From NCBI GenBank assembly GCA_013373375.1, contig JABXHY010000005.1, forward strand, positions 124,001 through 188,000: 64,000 nucleotides of DNA. The letters are read 5' to 3'. Origin of the DNA: Gammaproteobacteria bacterium. Lineage in GTDB: Bacteria; Pseudomonadota; Gammaproteobacteria; Enterobacterales; Kangiellaceae. Of this stretch, positions 8,122 to 17,739 are shown piece after piece (position 1 is the stretch's first letter; every line of letters starts with the position of its first letter). The notes below the pieces were generated by a model. That model had not been told where the DNA came from, searched no databases, and saw only the letters and a list, made by a program, of their open reading frames with translations. A program made the translations under genes and the position numbers.

Positions 8122-9579
8122 TTAGACTGATTCACTCGATTTCTCACTAGACTTCTTTTCAACCGTAATCGAAAACTCATCGGCTTCAAAATAGCCATCA
8201 TTTTTACGTTTACCTGTTGGCTCTACAATAAATTGGTACTCACTCGATTGACGACCAGATGAGCCTACTTCGATAGCATGAGCTCTCATTAATAGTTCTC
8301 GAGCGCTGTTTACAGGTAATTGATGAGAATATATTCGATGTCCAGCCCCCAAAGCTTCAACCAAATACTCAGCCATATCTTGATTGCTGAGCGCAAAAGC
8401 TCGCTCAATTGTTTGCCGGATGTAAATATCTTTTCGCGCACCATCATCCATGTTAGCGCCATCTTCTGCTCGGGTATCAACGACTCGTTTCACCTGTCGC
8501 TGATGAAGCTTGACTTGTTGCGGGTCAAAAAAAGCTACCTGTAATTGAGCAAGACAATTTCCCGCTTCAGATAGTTTTTCATCTACTATCGTTTCATCCA
8601 ACTGTGATAATTGTTGGCAAATTTCTGCGATTTCATTCTGTCGACCTTGAGCAGAAAAACTGAGTTGGCGCATGATAATGTCGGCTCTTCGAGTGAAGCC
8701 ATGTAACGACTGTCTTAACGCCGGTAGCATTATTTCTGATGCTCGATGAATGCGTTGTTCGATTCGCTCTAGTACCATTAAAAAAACAGATGATGCCGTT
8801 TGATCGATTAATTCTGGCGCGACCTTACGCAAACTTTTTTCGGCACTCGCTTTAAACTCTTTTCTTTTACGTCGAGCTTTATTAATGCAGTCTTGGATCT
8901 CGTCACGCCATTTTTCTACGCTATCTGCAGATAAACGAATCGATAAATCTGGCATAAAGCGTTTTTCCATAAACTCAAAAAATTCTTCGCTGGCTTTTTC
9001 GACTAGTTGCTGCGCCTCAACCTCTTTCACGAGTTGTCGTTTTCGATCGTCAAGTTCCGCAATAGTATCGCTAAAATCAGAAATTATTCGTTCTGAAAAC
9101 TCAAATGCATCGAGCAAGTCGTACACGTCACCTTGTTCAATAAAAACTTTTAATGCGTTTCTTACATTACGAGTATTTCGATGACGAGTGCGATAGGCCG
9201 CACCGTTGGTTTCTACAATAGACTGAGAAAATAATCGACCAACTCGAGAGAACGCATATGAACTTTGTAATGTCGCTTCGTCAACTTGTTTTTCCAGCCA
9301 ACCGTATTCCAACAAACTGTTTAAAATCCAATTGGCTTGTTCGCGATCATTCTTTAGCGGCACACTTGTTTCTTCGTCGGAATCTGAATCAAAAACTGGA
9401 GATCGAGTCACTGTCTCTTGAAACAAACCGATAATTTTTTCGCGAGAATTAATCGACTCATAATCAGCTTGAACGCTATAGAGTTGTTGATATAAAGCTT
9501 GAAGACAACCGACGATTTGTTCTCGATATTTACTGGTAAGCGGCCTGAAAAAATCTTTTTTATTTTGATCAAAAAACAT
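8122..9579 (-). CDS. mksF: MksF/JetA-type kleisin subunit
   Basis: The 485-residue first gene of the condensin operon. It begins MFFDQNKKDFFRPLTSKYREQI, has a helical N-terminal domain and a charged coiled middle (about residues 160-260), and ends in a lysine- and serine-rich tail. This matches the kleisin partner of MksB (MksF, called JetA in Wadjet), which bridges the ATPase heads and binds MksE. The ATG at 9579 has no strong Shine-Dalgarno sequence. An 8-bp dyad lies 78-112 bases upstream. Confidence 0.85.
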   Translation of the reverse strand: MFFDQNKKDFFRPLTSKYREQIVGCLQALYQQLYSVQADYESINSREKIIGLFQETVTRSPVFDSDSDEETSVPLKNDREQANWILNSLLEYGWLEKQVDEATLQSSYAFSRVGRLFSQSIVETNGAAYRTRHRNTRNVRNALKVFIEQGDVYDLLDAFEFSERIISDFSDTIAELDDRKRQLVKEVEAQQLVEKASEEFFEFMEKRFMPDLSIRLSADSVEKWRDEIQDCINKARRKRKEFKASAEKSLRKVAPELIDQTASSVFLMVLERIEQRIHRASEIMLPALRQSLHGFTRRADIIMRQLSFSAQGRQNEIAEICQQLSQLDETIVDEKLSEAGNCLAQLQVAFFDPQQVKLHQRQVKRVVDTRAEDGANMDDGARKDIYIRQTIERAFALSNQDMAEYLVEALGAGHRIYSHQLPVNSARELLMRAHAIEVGSSGRQSSEYQFIVEPTGKRKNDGYFEADEFSITVEKKSSEKSSESV

Positions 9580-9656
9580 TCAATATGTCTACGCCAAACT
9601 TTGCTCTTAAGAACTAGAGCTAATATCAACTCTAATGCTATGGAATTTATCGATAA

Positions 9657-9691
9657 CTATAAACAACCGGTCATTATTTCACCGTTTATAG
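9657..9691. promoter_or_regulatory. Inverted repeat upstream of mksF
   Basis: CTATAAAC (9657-9664) and GTTTATAG (9684-9691) form an 8-bp inverted repeat with a 19-base spacer in the 181-base gap between the membrane-protein gene and mksF. It could be an operator or a leader hairpin. No protein is assigned to it. Confidence 0.3.
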
Positions 9692-9760
9692 CCATCAATA
9701 CTAATGGAATTATATCTAAATAAAATCTACCAGAAGCGATCTTGAAAAGCTGCTAATAAT

Positions 9761-10207
9761 TTAGATTTTTTCGCGTTTAAGGCCGATTTTATATTCGAAT
9801 ACCGCGTCTTCTTGCTCTCGGTTAAGGCGTCTATTGGCTAGCATTGCAGCTAAGACGCAATTAATCATAGAGAGTCCGAGCACCAAGGTTTTAAATTCGA
9901 AAATAAAATACAGAATTAATAAACTAGATAGTGTGATCAATGCAGCAATTAGACGATGAAGCTTGGTTAATCCTCTTCCCATAAATCCAGCAAAAAAACC
10001 AATAAACACGCCGGGAATGAAGTAGGACAGAACACCGTAAAATGGAAAAAACACTAGCAGAAGCAAATAGATAATAAAGCCAGGTATAGCGCCGATTATC
10101 GAGCCTAGAATCGTTCCAGCTATTGATTGTTCTGAGATCAGTTGCTCAGAAAGCGGTAATTCTGAGGTATCACTAGAACTGTATAGATTACTCGATTCTT
10201 CGGTCAC
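9761..10207 (-). CDS. Multi-span membrane protein of unknown function
   Basis: A 148-residue protein with a polar, Ser/Glu-rich N-terminus (about 1-28), then three or four hydrophobic segments (roughly 30-53, 57-77, 84-105 and 107-125), and a charged C-terminal tail. Small glycine-rich turns (GSIIGAIPGF, GVFIGFFAGFMGRG) suggest helix packing. I do not recognise a family. It lies between fba and mksF on the same strand, 181 bases from mksF, and may be transcribed alone. Confidence 0.7.
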   Translation of the reverse strand: MTEESSNLYSSSDTSELPLSEQLISEQSIAGTILGSIIGAIPGFIIYLLLLVFFPFYGVLSYFIPGVFIGFFAGFMGRGLTKLHRLIAALITLSSLLILYFIFEFKTLVLGLSMINCVLAAMLANRRLNREQEDAVFEYKIGLKREKI

Positions 10208-10261
10208 TAATTAGGATTTTACTCATGTGGGTGATACATAAACTATGTCAAACGCTATAAC

Positions 10262-10291
10262 AGCAGTTAACCCTTCGAAGGATTAACTGCT
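10262..10291 (-). terminator. Long hairpin after fba
   Basis: AGCAGTTAA (10262-10270) pairs with TTAACTGCT (10283-10291), and the loop itself contains a CCTTCGAAGG dyad. It lies 28 bases past the fba stop, at the end of the tkt-gap-pgk-fba run. The downstream minus-strand sequence (TGTTATAGCG) is not strongly U-rich, so it could instead protect the mRNA 3' end. Confidence 0.5.
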
Positions 10292-10318
10292 TTGCGTGAT
10301 TACAGGTGACGTGAAAAA

Positions 10319-11383
10319 TTAATTAATTTTTGGATCAAGCTCACCTTTTGCATATCGTTCAAACATTACTTCTAACGATAGCGGGTTAATTTTTGACGCA
10401 TTACCGGCAGTGCCAAAAGCTTCGTAACGAGCAATACAAATGTCGGTCATTGCTTTGGTTGCTTCAGCGAGAAACTTACGTGGATCAAAGTTTGATTTAT
10501 TCTGTGCCAAGTGTCTGCGGATCGCACCGGTAGATGCCAAACGTAAGTCAGTATCAATATTAACTTTACGAACACCGTACTTAATACCTTCAACAATTTC
10601 TTCAACTGGTACGCCGTAGGTTTCAGGAATTTCACCGCCGAACTCATTAATAACCGCTAACCACTCCTGTGGTACAGAAGAAGAGCCGTGCATCACTAAA
10701 TGAGTGTCTGGTATACGTTGGTGGATCGCTTTGATACGGTCAATCGCTAAGATGTCACCTGTTGGTGGGCGCGTAAATTTATAAGCGCCATGAGACGTGC
10801 CAATAGCAATTGCTAATGCATCAACTTTGGTTTTCTTTACGAAATCAGCAGCTTCGTCTGGGTCAGTTAACATTTGGTCGTGGGTTAATTTACCTTCTGC
10901 CCCGATACCATCTTCTTCACCAGCTTCTCCTGTTTCTAGTGAACCAAGGCATCCAAGCTCACCTTCAACCGACACTCCGCACGCGTGCGCCATGTCGACA
11001 GTGCGCTGTGTAACATCGACATTGTATTCGTAACTTGATGGCGTTTTACCATCGTCTAATAATGAGCCATCCATCATCACGGAAGAGAAACCGAGTTGAA
11101 TAGACCGCTGGCAAACCGCTGGACTAGTGCCATGGTCTTGATGCATCACCACTGGGATATGCGGGAACTCTTCAGTTGCTGCCAAAATTAAATGACGTAG
11201 AAAAGGTGCGCCAGCGTATTTTCTCGCGCCTGCAGAGCCTTGAACGATCACTGGAGAATCAGTTTTATCTGCGGCCTCCATAATCGCTCGCATTTGTTCC
11301 ATATTATTCACATTGAATGCAGGTACACCGTAACCATGCTCAGCGGCGTGGTCCAGTAACTGTCGCATCGAAATTAAAGCCAT
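10319..11383 (-). CDS. fba: Class II fructose-bisphosphate aldolase
   Basis: This zinc enzyme cleaves fructose 1,6-bisphosphate to dihydroxyacetone phosphate and glyceraldehyde 3-phosphate, and runs in reverse in gluconeogenesis. The 354-residue product resembles the CbbA-like class II subfamily: [22 protein letters not shown] at the N-terminus, zinc/catalytic HQDHG at residues 81-85, [18 protein letters not shown], and a [10 protein letters not shown] substrate loop. It is the last gene of the operon, 42 bases after pgk. Confidence 0.96.
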   Translation of the reverse strand: MALISMRQLLDHAAEHGYGVPAFNVNNMEQMRAIMEAADKTDSPVIVQGSAGARKYAGAPFLRHLILAATEEFPHIPVVMHQDHGTSPAVCQRSIQLGFSSVMMDGSLLDDGKTPSSYEYNVDVTQRTVDMAHACGVSVEGELGCLGSLETGEAGEEDGIGAEGKLTHDQMLTDPDEAADFVKKTKVDALAIAIGTSHGAYKFTRPPTGDILAIDRIKAIHQRIPDTHLVMHGSSSVPQEWLAVINEFGGEIPETYGVPVEEIVEGIKYGVRKVNIDTDLRLASTGAIRRHLAQNKSNFDPRKFLAEATKAMTDICIARYEAFGTAGNASKINPLSLEVMFERYAKGELDPKIN

Positions 11384-11425
11384 GATTGAATCCTCTTTTC
11401 CAGATAGTCGCTTTGGAGCAGATGC

Positions 11426-12604
11426 TTATTCTGCCGCTCGTTGTTCTAAAATTTCAACCGCAGGAAGCTTCTTACCTTCTAAAAATTCTAAGAAGGCGCC
11501 ACCACCAGTTGATATATAAGACACTTTGTCTTCAATATTAAACTTATCGACTGCAGCCAGGGTATCGCCACCACCCGCAATAGAAAATGCATCACTCTCT
11601 GCAATCGCTAAAGAAATTGCTTTGGTTCCTTCAGAAAATTGATCAAATTCAAATACGCCAACTGGGCCATTCCAAACGATGGTTTTTGCGTTTGCCAAAA
11701 TGCCTGCTAGATATTTTGAAGTATCCGGCCCGATATCAAATATCATATCGTCATCTGCGACATCTTCTGCCGATTTTAATTTGGCAGGCGTGCTCTCACT
11801 GAATTCTTTACCAACCACTACATCCGTCGGCACTGGAATTTCACCGTTATTGTGTTTTGCTTGTTCCATTAATCGCTGAGCTTCAGGTACTAAATCAGCT
11901 TCATACAAAGACTTTCCAACATTGTGACCTTTTGCGGCAATGAAGGTATTCGCAATTCCACCGCCGACAATCAGTTGGTCAACAATTTTTGATAAAGAAT
12001 CTAGAACGGTTAGTTTTGTGGATACTTTTGATCCGCCAACAATCGCAACCATTGGTCTAGCCGGATTATCGAGTGCTTTTTCTAGTGCGTCGAGCTCACC
12101 AGCCAACAAAGGTCCAGCGCAAGCTATTGGAGCAAATTTAGCAACTCCATGAGTCGACGCCTGTGCTCTGTGCGCGGTACCAAATGCATCCATTACAAAC
12201 ACATCACACAAGGACGCGTATTGCTTTGAAAGTTCATCAGCGTTTTTCTTTTCACCAACATTGCAGCGAACATTTTCGAATAAAACTACCTCGCCATCAT
12301 TAACCTCAACACCATTTAAGTAATCGGACACTAATCGCACTGGAGCATTAATTTTGTTATTCAAATGTTCAGCAATCGGCGCCATCGAATCTTCATTGGT
12401 AAGCTCGCCTTCTGTCGGTCGACCTCGGTGAGACATGACCATAACTTTGGCGCCTTTACTTAACGCCAGCTCGATCGTCGGTATGGCCGCTTGAATACGA
12501 ACATCAGAAGTTACTTTACCGTCTTTAATCGGTACATTGAGATCTTCACGAATTAAAACGCGTTTACCGGCCAAATCTAAATCGGCCATACGTAGAACTG
12601 ACAT
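11426..12604 (-). CDS. pgk: Phosphoglycerate kinase
   Basis: Transfers phosphate between 1,3-bisphosphoglycerate and ADP in glycolysis/gluconeogenesis. The 392-residue protein shows the family signature [15 protein letters not shown] near the N-terminus, MSHRGRP, the GGSKVSTKL nucleotide region, and the C-terminal [12 protein letters not shown] and STGGGAFLE glycine motifs. It lies between gap and fba. The pyruvate kinase gene that often sits between pgk and fba in other gammaproteobacteria is absent. Confidence 0.98.
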   Translation of the reverse strand: MSVLRMADLDLAGKRVLIREDLNVPIKDGKVTSDVRIQAAIPTIELALSKGAKVMVMSHRGRPTEGELTNEDSMAPIAEHLNNKINAPVRLVSDYLNGVEVNDGEVVLFENVRCNVGEKKNADELSKQYASLCDVFVMDAFGTAHRAQASTHGVAKFAPIACAGPLLAGELDALEKALDNPARPMVAIVGGSKVSTKLTVLDSLSKIVDQLIVGGGIANTFIAAKGHNVGKSLYEADLVPEAQRLMEQAKHNNGEIPVPTDVVVGKEFSESTPAKLKSAEDVADDDMIFDIGPDTSKYLAGILANAKTIVWNGPVGVFEFDQFSEGTKAISLAIAESDAFSIAGGGDTLAAVDKFNIEDKVSYISTGGGAFLEFLEGKKLPAVEILEQRAAE

Positions 12605-12688
12605 CTAGTTCATCCTTTAAAACAGATGTTAATGGTTAAGTTGAATTGTAGGTATTGTAACGGATTCAACATCAATTTGAAGAATCCT

Positions 12689-12713
12689 TCAGCTCCGATT
12701 AGTTCGGAGCTGA
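12689..12713. repeat. Perfect inverted repeat between gap and pgk
   Basis: TCAGCTCCGA (12689-12698) and TCGGAGCTGA (12704-12713) form a 10-bp perfect stem with a 5-base loop, 16 bases past the gap stop and 85 bases before pgk. The minus-strand sequence after it is not U-rich, so complete termination is unlikely. It could be an attenuating or mRNA-stabilising hairpin. Confidence 0.6.
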
Positions 12714-12729
12714 GAACAATAAAAAACGA

Positions 12730-13731
12730 TTAGGCTTTCATCATTGCAATGGCGGTATCCAGCATGCGGCAACTGAAGCCCCACTCGTTGTCATACCAGG
12801 TAACGATTTTAACCAAGTTGCCACCAATGACACGTGTTTGAGTAGCATCAAAAATACTGGAAGCAGCATGATGATTGAAATCTGTCGATACTAGTGGCTC
12901 ATCGTTATACGCCAATACATGCTCGTCAGCCGCCTTTTTGATAATTTCGTTTACTTCTTCAACTGTCGTATTTCGGCTTGCTGTAAAAGTTAGATCCACG
13001 GTTGAAACATTGATAGTTGGAATTCGCATCGCAAACCCGTCAAGCTTGCCATTTAATTCTGGAAGTACTAATCCAACAGCTTTAGCAGCACCCGTTTTGG
13101 TTGGAATAACTGACTGAGCTGCTGCACGTGCACGACGTAAATCTTTATGTTGATTATCAATTAAACGTTGGTCGTTGGTGTACGCGTGAATGGTATTCAC
13201 TAATCCGCTTTCAATGCCTAAACCTTCGTGTAATGCTTTAGCAACAGGTGCTAGACAGTTAGTGGTACACGACGCATTTGAAACGATTCGGTGATCAGCG
13301 GTTAAAATATCATCGTTCACACCAAACACAACCGTTGCATCGATATCTTCTTTGCCTGGAGCAGAAATTAATACTTTCTTAGCGCCACCAACAAAATGTT
13401 TGCCAGCACCCGCTTTATCAGTAAAGTATCCGGTACACTCAAGCACTACATCAACGTCATAGTCACTCCACTTTAAATTTTCTGGATTACGATCAGCTAA
13501 CATCGCAATAGGATCGCCATTTACATACATGTTGTTTTCGTCACCTGTAACATCGGCTTCAAAACGACCATGCGTTGTGTCGTATTTTGTTAAATGAACA
13601 TTTGTCTCGATTGGGTGAGACGAATTAATCGCGACTACCTTAATTTCGTCCTGACGATTAAGTTCATAAATAGCACGCAACACCATGCGACCGATTCGAC
13701 CATAGCCGTTGATGGCAACTTTAACTGTCAT
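12730..13731 (-). CDS. gap: Glyceraldehyde-3-phosphate dehydrogenase, GapB-like cofactor loop
   Basis: Converts glyceraldehyde 3-phosphate to 1,3-bisphosphoglycerate. The catalytic cysteine is in SNASCTTNC (about residue 155), with HAYTNDQ and [12 protein letters not shown] later. After the second Rossmann strand it reads INSSHPIET, whereas NAD-specific GapA enzymes carry an aspartate there (IND). The loop is like Bacillus GapB (INASY.ET), which accepts NADP and works in gluconeogenesis. I start it at the ATG at 13731 (333 residues, AGG ribosome site); an upstream in-frame start at 13767 adds twelve residues that run into the palindrome. Cofactor use is inferred. Confidence 0.93.
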   Translation of the reverse strand: MTVKVAINGYGRIGRMVLRAIYELNRQDEIKVVAINSSHPIETNVHLTKYDTTHGRFEADVTGDENNMYVNGDPIAMLADRNPENLKWSDYDVDVVLECTGYFTDKAGAGKHFVGGAKKVLISAPGKEDIDATVVFGVNDDILTADHRIVSNASCTTNCLAPVAKALHEGLGIESGLVNTIHAYTNDQRLIDNQHKDLRRARAAAQSVIPTKTGAAKAVGLVLPELNGKLDGFAMRIPTINVSTVDLTFTASRNTTVEEVNEIIKKAADEHVLAYNDEPLVSTDFNHHAASSIFDATQTRVIGGNLVKIVTWYDNEWGFSCRMLDTAIAMMKA

Positions 13732-13759
13732 TGTAAACCTCACTGTGATGACTGATATC

Positions 13760-13781
13760 TTGTCCAACGAGCGTTGGACAA
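13760..13781. promoter_or_regulatory. 22-bp palindrome before gap
   Basis: TTGTCCAACG (13760-13769) and CGTTGGACAA (13772-13781) are perfect inverted repeats around a central AG. The centre is about 40 bases upstream of the gap ATG, in the tkt-gap gap. It may be a repressor operator for an internal promoter, or a hairpin in the message. The near-absent loop favours a protein-binding dyad. Confidence 0.5.
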
Positions 13782-13842
13782 CAGTTGATATAAAGTGATT
13801 AGCCGAAAGTCACGGCCATATCGTATATTATTTTCAAGTGAA

Positions 13843-13861
13843 GCCGGTCATTAAAACCGGC
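13843..13861 (-). terminator. Short hairpin after tkt
   Basis: GCCGGT (13843-13848) and ACCGGC (13856-13861) form a 6-bp stem with a 7-base loop, 16 bases past the tkt stop. The minus-strand tail (TTCACTTGAAAATAAT) is only weakly U-rich, so this is probably partial termination or an mRNA-processing element within the operon. Confidence 0.35.
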
Positions 13862-13877
13862 GTCAAAAGTAGTGAAT

Positions 13878-15878
13878 CTATGGAGCCAATAACTGATTAG
13901 CCATTGCGACCAAGTTATCGGTAGTAAATCCAAATTCTTCAAATAAAGCGCTTGCTGGAGCAGACTCACCAAATCGAGCCATACCTAATACTCGACCGTG
14001 CAAGCCAACATACTTGTACCAAGTGTCAGGAAAGGCAGCTTCAATAGCGATACGATTGACGATACCAGAAGGCAACACACTTTCTTTATATTGAGTTGAT
14101 TGTTTATCGAAAGTGTCGGTCGAAGGCATAGAAACAACACGTACCTGATGACCATGCTTATCAAGTTCTGTCGCTGCTTTCAAAGCAAGCTCAACTTCCG
14201 AACCAGTCGCAATTAAAATCAGTTCCGGGACACCCGAACAATCTCGAATAATATAACCACCTTTTGCAATGTTACTGAGTTGTTCTTCAGAGCGGGCTAG
14301 GCCAGGTAAACCTTGACGCGATAATGCAAGGGCAGTTGGACCATCAGCTCTTTCCAATGCAGCTTTCCACGCGACAGCAGCTTCGGTTGCATCACATGGT
14401 CGCCATGTCGACATATTGGGAGTAGTTCGAAGACTTGCCAATTGCTCAATCGGCTGATGAGTCGGACCGTCTTCACCCAACCCAATCGAGTCGTGAGTAA
14501 AAACATAGATTGAGCGCTGCTTCATTAGCGCCGCCATTCGACAGGCGTTTCGTGCATATTCCATAAAGATTAGGAAGGTACCACCATAGGGGATGAATCC
14601 ACCGTGCAGCGCTATACCATTCATAATCGCGGTCATACCAAATTCTCGAACGCCGTAGTACAAATAATTACCCGAAGCGTCTTTGGCATCAATCCCCTTC
14701 GAGCCGCTCCAAAGTGTAAGGTTCGAGCCAGCTAAATCGGCAGAACCACCTAATAATTCAGGTAGCATTGGCGCATAGGCTTCAATCGCATTTTGTGACG
14801 CTTTTCGAGTCGCCACTTTTTCTGCAGCCTTTTGCGTATTACGAATAAATTCCATTGCCTTCGATTGAAAGTCAGCGGGTAGCGATCCATTTAGACGTCG
14901 CTCTAATTCTGAAGCTAGTTCAGGGTGAGCATCACGGTATTCGATGAATAAAGCATTCCACTGCTTCTCTAAATCAGCACCTTTATCGCGTGCGTCCCAG
15001 CCTTCGTAAATTTCTTTTGGAATATGAAACGGAGCGTGCGACCAACCCAATTTTTGTCGAGCGCCCGCGATTTCTTCATCACCCAGCGGTGCACCATGAC
15101 ATTCTTCTTTACCAGCTTTAGTCGGCGCTCCAAAACCAATAGTGGTTTTGCAACAAATTAACGTTGGCTTACTGGTTTCCGAACGAGCTTGCTCAATGGC
15201 CATTTTGACCGCTTCGGGATCATGACCATCAACAGCTGAAATGACTTGCCAGCCATACGACTGAAATCGTTTCGGCGTATCATCAGAGAACCAACCTTCG
15301 ACTTCACCATCGATTGAAATCCCATTGTCGTCGTAGAAAGCGATAAGCTTACCGAGTCCTTGAGTTCCCGCTAGCGAACACACCTCGTGAGAAATACCTT
15401 CCATCAAACAACCATCACCCAAAAACACATAAGTGAAATGATCGATCATATTAAAGTTTGGACGGTTAAATTGAGCCGCTAGTGCTTTTTCAGCAATTGC
15501 CATACCGACAGCATTAGCTAGACCCTGTCCTAAAGGACCTGTGGTTGTTTCAACTCCAGGAGTGTAACCATACTCTGGATGACCTGGCGTTTTGGAGTGT
15601 AATTGTCGGAAACTTTTGAGATCGTCAACCGTCAAGGCGTAACCCGTAAGATGAAGCAATGAATAAATCAGCATTGAGCCATGACCATTCGAGAGCACGA
15701 ATCGGTCACGATTTACCCACTGTGGGTTTTTCGGACTGTGATTTAAATAATCGTTCCACAACACTTCGGCAATATCTGCCATGCCAAGTGGAGCGCCGGG
15801 ATGGCCAGAGTTAGCTTGCTGCACAGCATCCATACTCAACGCACGGATAGCATTGGCTAAATCGAATCGGGTAGGCAT
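13878..15878 (-). CDS. tkt: Transketolase
   Basis: A thiamine diphosphate enzyme that moves two-carbon units between pentose phosphates, linking that pathway to glycolysis. The 666-residue protein has the family's normal length (E. coli 663), with [19 protein letters not shown] at the N-terminus, the GDGCLMEG...N cofactor motif near residue 155, and [16 protein letters not shown] in the pyrimidine-binding domain. A strong AGGAG site precedes the ATG. It is the first gene of tkt-gap-pgk-fba, an order common in gammaproteobacteria. Confidence 0.98.
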   Translation of the reverse strand: MPTRFDLANAIRALSMDAVQQANSGHPGAPLGMADIAEVLWNDYLNHSPKNPQWVNRDRFVLSNGHGSMLIYSLLHLTGYALTVDDLKSFRQLHSKTPGHPEYGYTPGVETTTGPLGQGLANAVGMAIAEKALAAQFNRPNFNMIDHFTYVFLGDGCLMEGISHEVCSLAGTQGLGKLIAFYDDNGISIDGEVEGWFSDDTPKRFQSYGWQVISAVDGHDPEAVKMAIEQARSETSKPTLICCKTTIGFGAPTKAGKEECHGAPLGDEEIAGARQKLGWSHAPFHIPKEIYEGWDARDKGADLEKQWNALFIEYRDAHPELASELERRLNGSLPADFQSKAMEFIRNTQKAAEKVATRKASQNAIEAYAPMLPELLGGSADLAGSNLTLWSGSKGIDAKDASGNYLYYGVREFGMTAIMNGIALHGGFIPYGGTFLIFMEYARNACRMAALMKQRSIYVFTHDSIGLGEDGPTHQPIEQLASLRTTPNMSTWRPCDATEAAVAWKAALERADGPTALALSRQGLPGLARSEEQLSNIAKGGYIIRDCSGVPELILIATGSEVELALKAATELDKHGHQVRVVSMPSTDTFDKQSTQYKESVLPSGIVNRIAIEAAFPDTWYKYVGLHGRVLGMARFGESAPASALFEEFGFTTDNLVAMANQLLAP

Positions 15879-16087
15879 TAATAGATCTCCTGAGCCGGGG
15901 GCCCATTTTGAAATGGCGCGTATTTTCGCAAAATGAAGGGGGAAAGATCAAACCATTTCGCGTATTTTTTGCTCAGGGAAGCTAGAGAATAAGGCAAACT
16001 TTGGTCTGATCACTCTTTAAAAAATGACTTATCGCAAGTAAACGAGAACCCGTTTTTTGAATGATTACATGATTGAAGACGACTGTG

Positions 16088-16729
16088 TTACGACCATTGG
16101 TACCACTGTTTAAGTTGTCCGATCAATTGATCTAGACCTGTTTTCTTAAGTGCAGAAAAAGCTTGAATGCTGCTATTAGGGTTAATTTCCTGCATCTGCT
16201 TTTTAACTTTCAATAATGTATTTTTCACGGCGCCCTGCTTGAGTTTATCGGATTTACTCAATAAAACATGCGTAGGAATTTGTTCTTCTGCTGCCCACAT
16301 CAACATTTGCAAATCAACTTCTTTCAAAGGATGCCGAATGTCCGTGAGCACAACCAAGCCCTTCAGACATTCACGACTTTGCAAATAATGGCTTAACGTT
16401 GCTTGCCAGCGCTCTTTGATGTCGATAGAGACTTTTGCAAATCCATATCCAGGCAAATCGACTAGTCGTCTCTCATCGTCAAGCCGGAACAAATTGATTA
16501 GTTGAGTGCGGCCTGGTGTTTTACTGGTTCGAGCAAGTGCTTTTTGTTCGCATAATACATTTAAGGCACTGGACTTTCCGGCATTTGAACGGCCAGCAAA
16601 CGCGACTTCCATCCCATTATCGGGCGGTAACTGCACCAATTCCGCGGCACCCATGATGTAGCTGGCTTGGCGAAAAGGATTCACTTTTGTTTCTGTCGCT
16701 TTTTTTTCAGAATCATTCGAGGCAGGCAT
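16088..16729 (-). CDS. engB: Ribosome biogenesis GTP-binding protein
   Basis: EngB (YihA/YsxC) is an essential GTPase for assembly of the large ribosomal subunit. The 213-residue product shows GRSNAGKSS (G1, residues 46-54), GRTQLINLF (G2), DLPGYG (G3) and LLSKSDK (G4). Divergent placement from cytochrome c4 is a conserved gammaproteobacterial arrangement. Confidence 0.96.
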   Translation of the reverse strand: MPASNDSEKKATETKVNPFRQASYIMGAAELVQLPPDNGMEVAFAGRSNAGKSSALNVLCEQKALARTSKTPGRTQLINLFRLDDERRLVDLPGYGFAKVSIDIKERWQATLSHYLQSRECLKGLVVLTDIRHPLKEVDLQMLMWAAEEQIPTHVLLSKSDKLKQGAVKNTLLKVKKQMQEINPNSSIQAFSALKKTGLDQLIGQLKQWYQWS

Positions 16730-16896
16730 ATTTTTTCCAAAATCTTAATAATTACCTGGATATCGCAGGCACAGTTGTGGCTTTTTAATAGCAGTTTCCA
16801 TATAATTCAGCCACTTTTATGTAATCGGCGCTAGTGTATCACGGTGCAATTAGTGCGAAAGTGTTTTCAAATATTTTCCACAGAAAAGGATAAAAA

Positions 16897-17496
16897 ATGA
16901 AGAAACTTGCAGCTCTTTTAGCGACTTTAGGCTTAGCCACAACGGTTTTCGCTGGGGATGTAGAGAAAGGCCAACAAGCCGCTGCAGCTTGTGCTGCCTG
17001 TCACGGTGCTGATGGAAACGCAACACTTCAACCTGACTATCCCAAGTTGGCGGGTCAAGGTGCGAAATACTTAGAGAAACAATTACACGAATTCAAATCA
17101 GGTGCTCGCGATAATGCCATCATGATGGGTCAAGCCGCAGGGTTAAATGATGAAGACATCGAAAACATCGCAGCTTTTTATGCCAGCTTAGAAGTGCAAC
17201 ACGCTGCAGTTCCTGCTCAATACATTGAATTAGGCAAGAAAATCTATCAAGCAGGTAATCCTTCCACAAGTTTACCAGCCTGTACCGCCTGCCACGGACC
17301 GACTGGTATTGGAGTTGATGCAGCAGGCTTTCCTTCATTGGGCGGACAAAATGCTCAGTACACTGTAGCGCAATTAAAAGCATTCAAAAAAGGAATGCGA
17401 GCTAACGACAATAACCGCATGATGAGAGATATTGCGGCTAAAATGACGGATGAAGAAATCGAAGCGGTTGCTTATTACTTGGTCGGTTTGCACTAA
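16897..17496 (+). CDS. Dihaem cytochrome c4
   Basis: A periplasmic electron carrier, 199 residues. It begins with a signal peptide ending near VFAGDVEKG and has two CXXCH haem sites: CAACH (C32, C35, H36) and CTACH (about C129, C132, H133), one per domain, each domain with its methionine ligand region (MMGQAAGL and NNRMMRDIA). The two-domain layout is that of cytochrome c4, which feeds electrons to terminal oxidases. An AAGGAT ribosome site precedes the ATG. A strong terminator follows. Confidence 0.95.
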   Translation: MKKLAALLATLGLATTVFAGDVEKGQQAAAACAACHGADGNATLQPDYPKLAGQGAKYLEKQLHEFKSGARDNAIMMGQAAGLNDEDIENIAAFYASLEVQHAAVPAQYIELGKKIYQAGNPSTSLPACTACHGPTGIGVDAAGFPSLGGQNAQYTVAQLKAFKKGMRANDNNRMMRDIAAKMTDEEIEAVAYYLVGLH

Positions 17497-17546
17497 GTTA
17501 CTCGTTATCACATTATCTCGCTTTCTTTTAAGCGTTATCTTTTTAG

Positions 17547-17573
17547 AAAAGGCGACCATCGGTCGCCTTTTTT
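17547..17573 (+). terminator. Rho-independent terminator after cytochrome c4
   Basis: The stem GGCGACC (17551-17557) pairs with GGTCGCC (17561-17567) around a 3-base loop, with an A-run before and a run of six T after it. The A-run makes it usable in both directions. Confidence 0.88.
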
Positions 17574-17739
17574 GATCCTGAACTACCCACCCATTTTTAT
17601 TTAATTCGCATAATTAAACTTGAGTCATCAAAAAGCTATCTCAATGCCAAAAGCGTGACCGATTGCTTTCGCGAATCTTCACAAATATAGCTACAATATC
17701 TCACCTAATTTCAAATCAATTCATGGCCAGAGCTATAAA

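Noticed and set aside
3671-9579. Complete Wadjet plasmid-defence system
   Set aside because: Only JetA/B/C-type genes are here; there is no JetD nuclease, so the label Wadjet is not supported.
9499-9723. Plus-strand 74-codon frame overlapping the mksF start
   Set aside because: It runs mostly antisense to mksF, has no ribosome site and no recognisable product.
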